A stretch of DNA of 64,000 nucleotides. Source: Rosa chinensis (taxonomy: Eukaryota > Streptophyta > Magnoliopsida > Rosales > Rosaceae). The notes under the pieces are model-generated. The model worked only from the letters and a program-made list of their open reading frames with translations, did no database searches and had not been told where the DNA came from. The position numbers and the translations under genes were made by a program. This document shows, one piece after another, positions 56,795 through 64,000 of the stretch (positions are counted from its first letter, which is position 1; each line of letters opens with the position of its first letter). The stretch covers positions 29,742,501 through 29,806,500 of the forward strand of contig NC_037090.1 in NCBI RefSeq assembly GCF_002994745.2, read 5' to 3'.

Positions 56795-59468
56795 CAGCCT
56801 TCAACGGTCTTGATGAGCCTTTACCGTCTGCCGTTTGAGACGAGCTAGCCAATCCTTTACCCTGGGAATGATCAGTTGTGGCTAGTCCTTTAGGACTTAG
56901 CAGAAACCTTTTGAGGATTTTTTCTTTGGTTTCCATAGAATCCTCTTCAGGCTCATGTTCTTTCCCAGTTCTCCTGCTTCTGGGATTACGACCTTCGTCG
57001 TCATCTCTTTGGCTGAACATTGCCATTTCTCTTGTCAAGGCGTCTGGAAGATAGTTCTTGTTTCCTGCAATTAATTCAACATTATAATCATATTGGTTAA
57101 GAAATAATTGCCAGTTTGCTAATCTTCCTCTATCGGCAACTTTGTCAAGTTTAAAATTTTTGAAATTCTTTACTCTAGCACAATCGGTGCGGACAGTAAA
57201 GGGTTTTCCAAGGAAAACTGGAGAATTTAGAATTGTTTTCTTGACAGCCAAAATTTCTTTTTCCCCTGTGGGATAGTTTAGTTCTGCAGGGCTAAATTTG
57301 CCACTACAAAATTTGCAGATCTTTTCAATGTTAGTTCTAGGCGTTTTTGCCAGAACTACACCGGACCAATAATTATCACTCGCATCTGTTTGGAGGATAA
57401 TTTCATCATTCTCTTCTGGTTGTTGAAGAGGAGGGAGGTTTTTGCAGAGATCTTTTATCTGCTTTACAATTTTTTCATCATCTTCTATGAAGTTCCATTT
57501 TCTTTTGGAACTTGTCTTAGGAGATAACATTGCTGTTAATCCTGAGATTTTGGGAATGAAATCTCTCCCATAATTTATGACACCAAGGAATCTCTCTAGA
57601 CTCTTAGCATCAGGAATTCTATCTGGGAATTTCCAGATCTTCTCAAGGATATGAGGTTGGAGTTTTATCACTCCATTTTTTATATTTATTTCTAGGAAAT
57701 CAACTTCATTAAGGATAAAGAAGATTTTCTTTTCACCTAGGATGATTCCATGCTGAACTATCAGCTTTACAACCTCATGGAGGTGTTTCATGTGTTCTTC
57801 TCTGTTTTTGGAGAAGACAAGAATGTCATCTATGTAGACGACGCAGAACTCCGCAACCTGTTTAAAGATGTTGTCCATCTTTCTCTAGAAGATTGAGGGA
57901 GCTTGCTTTAGATCAAAAGGCATTACTAACCATTCGTAATGGCCTTGTGGTGTTCCAAATGCAGTGAGAGGAATACTCTCAGGATGCATCTTGACCTGCC
58001 AGAAACCCGACTTTGCATTGAATTTCGAAAAGACTTTAGCTCCTCTGAGCTGGTTGATCAATACTCTTACTTGAGCAATTTGATAACCGTCTTTGACAGT
58101 CTTCTTGTTGACATCTCTGTAGTCAATCACCATTCTAGATTTTCCTCTTATATTTTCTGCATGATTTCTCACGTAGAATGCTGGAGCATGATGAGGGCTA
58201 GTGAAAGGTTGAATTAATCTCTTGTTCAGGAGATCTTCAATATCTTTTCTGAATTCTTTTTTATCTTCTTCTTTGTAGTGAGGAATAGCTTTGACATGAC
58301 AGATAGCATTCATATCATGTAATTTCAATTCACAGACTACTGGGTCTTTTTCCCAAAACTTCTGAGGATCTACATCGATATTTTGTTCGAGTAGTTTCTT
58401 GATTTTATCAAGAGTAGGAATTTTCTGAGACTCAAGCTTATTCTGAAAATGCTTGAGGTTATGCTCATGGATGAAACTAGCTTCACTAGTTTCTTCTTCA
58501 GAAGATTCTTCAACAAGTAATTCTTCTTGTTGTTTGATTTGGAGTATAGGCTCGAATTTGGGTTTGTAGGGGGTAAGATCACCACTATTCTGTTGCGATC
58601 GCTGATATTGAGTAGTAAAACCAGGACCTACTACACTTTTTGTTTGTGTAAGTCGGTCTGCCCAGAACACCCATTCGCCTTTTCTGAAGCCTATTGCTTC
58701 CTCATCCTGAATGAATCTCTGTTGGAGGATAAAATCGTTTCCCAACAGGAAATCTGATCCTTGGCCTTCAGATTGCCACACATTCTGGATGATAAATGTT
58801 CCTCCACCAATGGTGATATGAACATTTTTTGCTACTTTGTTCAAGGTAAGGTGGCTTCCATCAAAGGTGACACCAGTAGCAGTTCTTTTCTTATCTTCCT
58901 TCCAGAGTTCTTCTGGAATTGCAAATCTCTTTGCAACAGTAAATCCTGATCCATTATCTACAAAGGCATGTAGATGATATTTTTTATGATCAGAGAATTT
59001 CAGTCCAATCTCTATGTAGTTGCTGTATATACTAGTAGAGATGACTTTCGATTGTTGAAGCTCATTTTCTTGAGCTTGTTCCTTTGGAATGAATGGTTTA
59101 CATTCTTCTGGAACAATTTCTGGTGGTTCAACCAGTTCAATATCTTCATCGATTTTTTCTTTACCAATGATTTCTTCCTTTATTTTTGAGGAAGATGGTT
59201 TCATGATTTCTTGGAACAAAGTTTCTACTTCTTTCTCTTTTTGCTCAGAGAAATATTCTTCATATTCTTGTTCAACCAATTGACTGACAATGCCATTCTT
59301 GGTTTTCCTTCTTGCTTCAGCTATGAAGCATTCTTTGTGATAAGTCTTTTTTGACTCTGTTTGGCTCCAATTTTGCTGCAGCTGGTCAACATTCTCTTTT
59401 CTGCCCGGGCGTGCCAGCACCGTTCGGGTGCGGTCGTCGGGGGTGTCCCTTGACCTGACTTCTTTCAA
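56742..59468 (-). pseudogene. Viral protease, reverse transcriptase and RNase H with one in-frame stop
   Basis: 909-codon frame cut only by a TAG at 57887-57885. In order: acidic N-terminal region, aspartic protease with DNGSG (a DSG/DTG variant) near residue 170, RT with VIDYRDVN and catalytic YIDD near 57840, and RNase H with QTDASD near 57390. The stop falls inside RT, upstream of the YIDD, so no full enzyme can be made. The N-terminus begins in GC-rich sequence unlike the rest (59400-59468), so the true start may be lower. Confidence 0.85.
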
Positions 59469-60619
59469 GCGATTGTAGACGAGGAGAGCACCAACCTCGT
59501 CGCGGGATTCTTTGTGCCTTGTGGTAAGGACTTTGCTGTAGTTTCTTCTTGTTCACACAATCGATACTCAATATTGTAGATTGAGCAGAGCGAAATCACC
59601 GGGAAGTGTTGAGATTTTGCTAAAGCGTGACTTTAGCTTGGCTGGGTTACTAGGCCGTTACCCTTGCTTGGCTGGTTCTGTAACCGTTGTGGTCGCGGCA
59701 CTACCGTCGACTCCCGAGGAGACTAGGACCGAAGTACGTTGACAGAGGGTTTGGTGGCACTGAAAGTCGGCTTCTGAGAAGACTAGGACTAGGAATGTGA
59801 TCACCGGTAAGAGAAAGAAAAGGAGAGGAGTTGCTCTTAGAGAGGTTTGCTCTAGAGAGAACTTAGATCATCTTAGAGATGTTGTTGTTGAATGTGAATG
59901 TGTGTTTTAGAATGAGAGGAGAAGGTGTTTATATAGGGAAGAAAAAGAAGAGTGAAATGATGAGTGGAAGAAAAATAATGAAAGTGGAGTATGAAAGTGA
60001 TTTGTAAAATATGGAAAAGATAGAGAAATGATGAAATGAAAGCAAAGCATGAATGTGCAGAAACATGGAAGTGATGATGATCTATTAAAGAGATTGTAGA
60101 AGAAAAATATATCCAAGGAAAAAGAGAAAAGCATCTAGCTTTCTTCATGTGGGTAGGAAACATGAACATGTGAATATTGAGCTGGTTTTAGGTCAGTTTC
60201 TGCCCCTTTATTCCTTCAATTATTTCTCCAACAAGACTTCATAATGAGCCTTCGACTTCTTCATATGAAATTATCCACCATGAGTGTAGATTACTGTGGT
60301 AAATTTTCAGAATTTATTTTTATGTGGTTGGGCCGTAAATGCTGCTGGACCTCTTACAGGTCCAGTTTTCCAGTTTTGCTTCTGTAGAAAATTGGGCTGA
60401 TTGTTTGAAGGCTTTCCACTTAAAACTATCTCTGGCACTCTTCATAAGAAATTATCCTTGGGATGTCTAGTATTAATCTGGAAAGTTTCAACTCATTTCA
60501 ATTTCATTTGGTTAGTCTGCCGCCCCTCCTTCCTTGTTTAGCTCGGTTTCTCCTAGCCGAAGTAGGAAAATGTGCTAAAGTTGACTTTTCATGCTTCCAT
60601 AGTAGGCTTTATTTAGCCT
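59469..60619 (-). promoter_or_regulatory. Non-coding gap with promoter and leader between coat and polymerase genes
   Basis: On the minus strand CTATATAAAC (59936-59927) is followed by CA-rich leader text with ACAACAACA and then about 400 nt without a long frame. Upstream lie repeated AATTTC(T/A)TATGAAGA elements (about 60280 and 60445). It looks like a pararetroviral promoter plus leader but sits where coat and polymerase ORFs normally abut. Confidence 0.6.
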
Positions 60620-61993
60620 CTAAATATATATTTCGAACTTGTCGACAATATATAGCTTGAGCCACTGGCATTGGCTCAATTTCTCCAACACATGCCTTGT
60701 CAGGCCAAAATGCTCATTTTGAGTCCAAACAGACTCTTCACAAAACATAGGGAGACCATTCTTTTCGTGACATAAGCAGTAGTCACAAACGAATGTACCA
60801 GGGTTCACCTGATAAGAAGACATTAAAGATTCTGTCTTGCTTTCTTCCCAGTTTTTGATTCTTAGAATATTCATTTGTCTTGATTCGAAGTACTCTACTT
60901 CAGAATCCGACTCAGATTCGGATGAATCTTCTTCTTCAGACCAGGCAGAATAAACTGACCTGTCATCTTCTTCATCATCAGAATAGGATATTTCATAGCC
61001 TTTCATATTTGCTGTTTCTACTATTTGCTCATATTCTTCAAAGAGAGATTTAGTAGATTTTTTACCCTTTTCTGGGCATTCAGTGGCATAGTGCCCTTCA
61101 GCTTTACATAACCAACATCTGCAAGCTTTCTTGCTTGGTTGTTTATGCTGATGCGTATTCTTCTTTTTCTTGAAGAATTTCTTTTTAGGATCTTCATCAT
61201 GTTGTTTCTTGTAATTGGAACTTTTCTTAAATTTCCAATCCTTTTTCTGATTACTCTTTTTGAATTTTTTAGAGTAATATTTTTCTTTATTTTTCTTGTG
61301 GAATTTGGACTCATGACATCACCAGTTGGTCGGCATATCCAGTATTCCATAGCAGAAATTTTCAACTCCTTTGAGTTGTTTCTTGGCCATCTTAGCTCTA
61401 AGATTGGCTTTGCATTGCTCTTTTAGTAATTGCCGGATTCTGTCGGCAATTCCTCCAACTGAAAATCTCTCAATTGGTTTTTCAGCTATGCTTTCTCTAA
61501 CAGCTGTTCTCCATGGTTCAGGGAGTTTTCTGTGCAACAGATTAATTAGATCAGTATTCTCTAGTTCACCAATTGTACAGTAATATTCTTGAAATTCATT
61601 CAAGTATTCTTCAAAATATCTCATGTCACAGATTTTGAGAGCATAGATATTTGATTTGGCCGTTTTTTTAGCCTTCTCACTCAGATTTGAGAGATCTCCA
61701 CAGAACTGATCATACAGGGGTACTGCAAAATCATACGGAAATTTTGAATTTTTGATTTCTTCTAGCCAGTCTCTTCCTCTGGCAGTTTCTTTGAAAGACA
61801 GATAATACTTCTTTGCTACTCCAGTAAGAGTAGTTTCATAGTATACCTGTAGATCTGGTGCTTCAAATTTTCCAAGGGTAAGTGCAGAAGCTATCATCAG
61901 GCTATCTACCCATTGGTCAATGGTTTTTCTTTTATCTAGACTCTTGTCTAGATTTAACCAGATGCCATAGTTCGTGATTGGAACTCTAGGCAT
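60620..61993 (-). pseudogene. Viral coat protein with zinc knuckle, one in-frame stop
   Basis: One frame of about 458 codons, broken only by a TGA at 61321-61319. The first 224 codons carry the capsid core, followed by a Lys-rich basic tract, a CX2CX4HX4C zinc knuckle (near 61110-61070) and an acidic Ser/Glu/Asp-rich C-terminal part. This order (core, basic, knuckle, acidic) fits Caulimoviridae coat proteins. The start overlaps the movement ORF by 40 nt in another frame. Confidence 0.8.
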
Positions 61994-63075
61994 ATTGTCT
62001 TCTGGGACAAATCTTTGGGAATTTCTTTCATTTCTTCGATTAGTTTTTCTAATCGTTCAGGATCTTCACAAGATTCTACTTCTTCATAGAGTTCATAGAG
62101 CCTTTCTGCTCTGAACATATTGACTGGTCTGTTTAGATCAGCTTCCAATTCTTCTTCAGATATTGGTTCTTTAACAGTGGGTTTTGTACAACTAACACTA
62201 GTTTCTCTAGTGCTATAGCTTCTTCTGAGAAGATTTTTATTTATCCTGAGGTTCTCAGGACAGACATCACTTTTTCTGTGATTGTCAAAATTGAGACTGA
62301 TTTCTCTAGTCTTTCTACTTTCATAAATTTTTGCTTTCGCTCTTTCCGGTAGCTTTTTTGGACCGGATAGTTTCCATTCAAGAGGAAAAGTCACTTCATT
62401 CCTAGTAACTTTATGAATCTGTTGTGAATGGTTCTTCTGATTGGTGAGAAAACCAATAGTAAGACCTGGAATATTTGTTATTCTGGTCTTGGGAGCTACT
62501 GTAGTGCTCATCAATTTATAGTATATTCTGTATACTATTGCGAGTTCTTGCATATCTTGTTTCATTGATATGCCATCTGTCTTGACTCTCAGTCGTAGAC
62601 AGTGAGCTGCATCTTTCAAGCTGGTGGTGAAATTTGGGAAGCAGTTGAAATATGCTACTTGATCACATAAAGATGCTTCAAGTGTTCCCAACAGACTAGC
62701 TCGGAAGTTTGTTAATCTATTGTCTTGTAAGACACATAGAACTGAACATTCTATGTCTTCCCGAGCAAGCAGATTTATGCCTACTTGGACTGCTCCAATG
62801 TGCATAAATTGATATTTTTTTGCTTGAGCTCTAGCAACTTCTGAAGGAGTGATCATTAGAAGATTAGTCTCTCCTCCTGCTGTAGCAGGAGTTGTAATTT
62901 CCAGTAGTTTAAAATAATGGCTATCCATTAGATCAAACTTTCCCCTCTTGTAGATTTGTTTAAAATCTAGCTTTGGAATTGAGGAGTTTTTTACCTCCTG
63001 TTCGATTTCGTTGAATTCGAATTCTTCAGCATTTAAGAGCTGTACTCCTTTCTTATTTCCAAAGATGCTTAACAT
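61954..63075 (-). CDS. Viral movement protein (30K-type), frame open
   Basis: 373-codon uninterrupted frame. The N-terminal about 270 residues resemble the 30K-type movement proteins that open plasmodesmata for plant viruses; the C-terminal part is charged. It starts 40 nt after the coiled-coil ORF stop and overlaps the coat ORF. The frame is open, but this does not show it is expressed. Confidence 0.7.
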   Translation of the reverse strand: MLSIFGNKKGVQLLNAEEFEFNEIEQEVKNSSIPKLDFKQIYKRGKFDLMDSHYFKLLEITTPATAGGETNLLMITPSEVARAQAKKYQFMHIGAVQVGINLLAREDIECSVLCVLQDNRLTNFRASLLGTLEASLCDQVAYFNCFPNFTTSLKDAAHCLRLRVKTDGISMKQDMQELAIVYRIYYKLMSTTVAPKTRITNIPGLTIGFLTNQKNHSQQIHKVTRNEVTFPLEWKLSGPKKLPERAKAKIYESRKTREISLNFDNHRKSDVCPENLRINKNLLRRSYSTRETSVSCTKPTVKEPISEEELEADLNRPVNMFRAERLYELYEEVESCEDPERLEKLIEEMKEIPKDLSQKTICLEFQSRTMASG

Positions 63076-63117
63076 CTTGATATCTCTTTTTTCCGGATAT
63101 TCATACCGGATACTAGT

Positions 63118-63501
63118 CTAACTAGTTGATGGTTCCAGAAAAATCATGTTTGGAACAAGATTTGTGTCTGGTTTTTCTAATGGTTTGAATCCATTAGCTT
63201 TCTTTGCTTTAACTGTAGGCACTTTCTTGTCCTTCAGTATATTTTTCATAGAATTCAGCGTTTTTTGCTGTTCATTGATTTTTCTACTAACGATTGTTAG
63301 CTTTTGTTCTTCCATTTTTGGAAGTTCTTTGATATAATCCATTTTGTTTTCCAATTTTTCCAATTGGTGGATTATAGTAGGTAACTTTTCTAGATGAGTT
63401 TGACATCTAGATAATTCTAGTAACAGCCTCTGATATTTCTCATCAAAGGAATTTAATAGAGAATTTATTTTCTCCAATAGCAATTCTGACATTGTCCCCA
63501 T
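63118..63501 (-). CDS. Small viral coiled-coil protein (virion-associated-type)
   Basis: 127-codon frame, first after the primer site (34 nt downstream). It is predicted mostly helical with heptad leucines in the first 90 residues and a basic C-terminus, like virion-associated or badnavirus ORF2-type proteins. Assignment by position and composition only. Confidence 0.5.
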   Translation of the reverse strand: MGTMSELLLEKINSLLNSFDEKYQRLLLELSRCQTHLEKLPTIIHQLEKLENKMDYIKELPKMEEQKLTIVSRKINEQQKTLNSMKNILKDKKVPTVKAKKANGFKPLEKPDTNLVPNMIFLEPSTS

Positions 63502-63534
63502 TAGGAGGGATTCCCCTTTGAGCTTTTTTTACAA

Positions 63535-63546
63535 GCTCTGATACCA
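63535..63546 (-). other. Pararetroviral primer-binding site (initiator tRNA-Met)
   Basis: TGGTATCAGAGC on the minus strand, the minus-strand DNA primer site marking position 1 of Caulimoviridae genomes. Confidence 0.9.
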
Positions 63547-63559
63547 GTGGTTTGCGGAT

Positions 63560-63824
63560 CTAACCAATGCTCAAATAATCAAGAGGTTTTTGTTCCTCTT
63601 CAAGCACATATAAAAGATTATCAATATTTTGCTCAATTCTATAGATGCTTGTTTGGATTCTATAGATGGTTTCCCAATAATTGGGAGTGTTTCTGTTGAG
63701 ATTATCTCTAAAGAGTTTCAATTTTCTCAACTTTTCTCTTTCTATTTTTAACTCTTTGCTTGTATTTCTACAAATAGCAAGTAACTCTAGTCTGTCAACA
63801 ATTGAAATTATGAATAGTGAATTT
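63560..63824 (-). other. Open frame upstream of the primer site, no ATG
   Basis: About 87 sense codons, K/E/L-rich and coiled-coil-like, ending in TAG 14 nt before the primer site. No in-frame ATG is visible. Could be a viral ORF spliced or read from upstream, or chance. The last 175 bases of the window show nothing more. Confidence 0.3.
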
Positions 63825-64000
63825 TAACTGCTTACCTTTGAGCATTGAGGATGAAGTAACTGCAACATATTATAATAAACAAATTCAAATATGGGCCCAC
63901 TATGTTTCCCTAATAATAACTGTAAAAGAAGTAAACCTGCAGTAGATTTGAGAGATGAGGCAAAGGAAGAAATAAAAAGGGGCCAGACCTAAAGGTCTCT

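Larger units (their letters stand above)
55490..63825 (-). other. Endogenous pararetrovirus (Caulimoviridae-like), defective
   Basis: On the minus strand, from high to low coordinates: open frame, Met-tRNA primer site, coiled-coil ORF, movement protein, coat protein, 1.15-kb gap with TATA box, protease-RT-RNase H, another ORF, then a TATA box. These are all parts of plant pararetrovirus genomes; no integrase is present. Separate, slightly overlapping frames for movement, coat and polymerase proteins resemble caulimo-/soymovirus-style layout more than a single polyprotein, but the genus is not assigned. In-frame stops show it is an inactive relic. The left end lies below the TATA box near 55492; the right end is at or beyond the window edge. 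Confidence 0.85.

Overview
This is a stretch of eudicot plant nuclear DNA. The evidence is GT-AG introns, plant-type NLR resistance genes, Tat-lineage Ty3/gypsy and Ty1/copia retrotransposons, hAT, PIF/Harbinger, MULE and Helitron insertions, and an integrated plant pararetrovirus. A Rosaceae-like genome is my guess from general character only; no single feature proves the family.

Bases 800-42100 are one inverted duplication of a resistance-gene block. The left arm (about 800-7500) carries an intact gene on the + strand, 3414-6912. It joins a TIR exon to an NB-ARC of the non-TIR (CNL) type plus LRRs. The right arm (about 13590-42095) carries the same gene on the - strand. There it is interrupted by a Ty1/copia element (18629-37892, TSD ATAAT), which is itself interrupted by a complete Tat-type Ty3/gypsy element (21700-34045, TSD CTTTA). 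The right arm also took a PIF/Harbinger element inside the R-gene intron, a hAT element holding a solo LTR, a second short hAT element and a foldback MULE-like element carrying an alpha-crystallin-like fragment. The left arm instead took a Helitron-like insertion carrying a broken AP2/WRI-type gene fragment. The 6 kb between the arms holds only an orphan MYB-CC exon.

The gypsy element looks complete: identical 515-bp LTRs, primer-binding site, polypurine tract, one uninterrupted 1902-aa gag-pol with two RNase H domains, a spliced antisense gene of about 847 aa facing it, and a 59-bp tandem array near its 3' LTR.

Bases 42100-51100 are repetitive and largely non-coding. They include three diverged copies of a motif that seems to fold into two hairpins with compensatory changes, then a non-autonomous LARD-like element with two 2068-bp LTRs and a 1.4-kb internal region without gag or pol. 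Bases 51719-54432 (- strand) hold the one ordinary host gene, an alpha-crystallin-domain protein resembling the IDM2/IDM3 anti-silencing family.

Bases 55490 to about 63825 (- strand) are an old Caulimoviridae-type insertion: Met-tRNA primer site, coiled-coil ORF, movement protein, coat protein with zinc knuckle, protease-RT-RNase H and a further ORF, carrying at least three in-frame stops and one or more frame breaks. Unusually, the coat and polymerase parts are separated by about 1.15 kb of non-coding DNA with its own TATA box.
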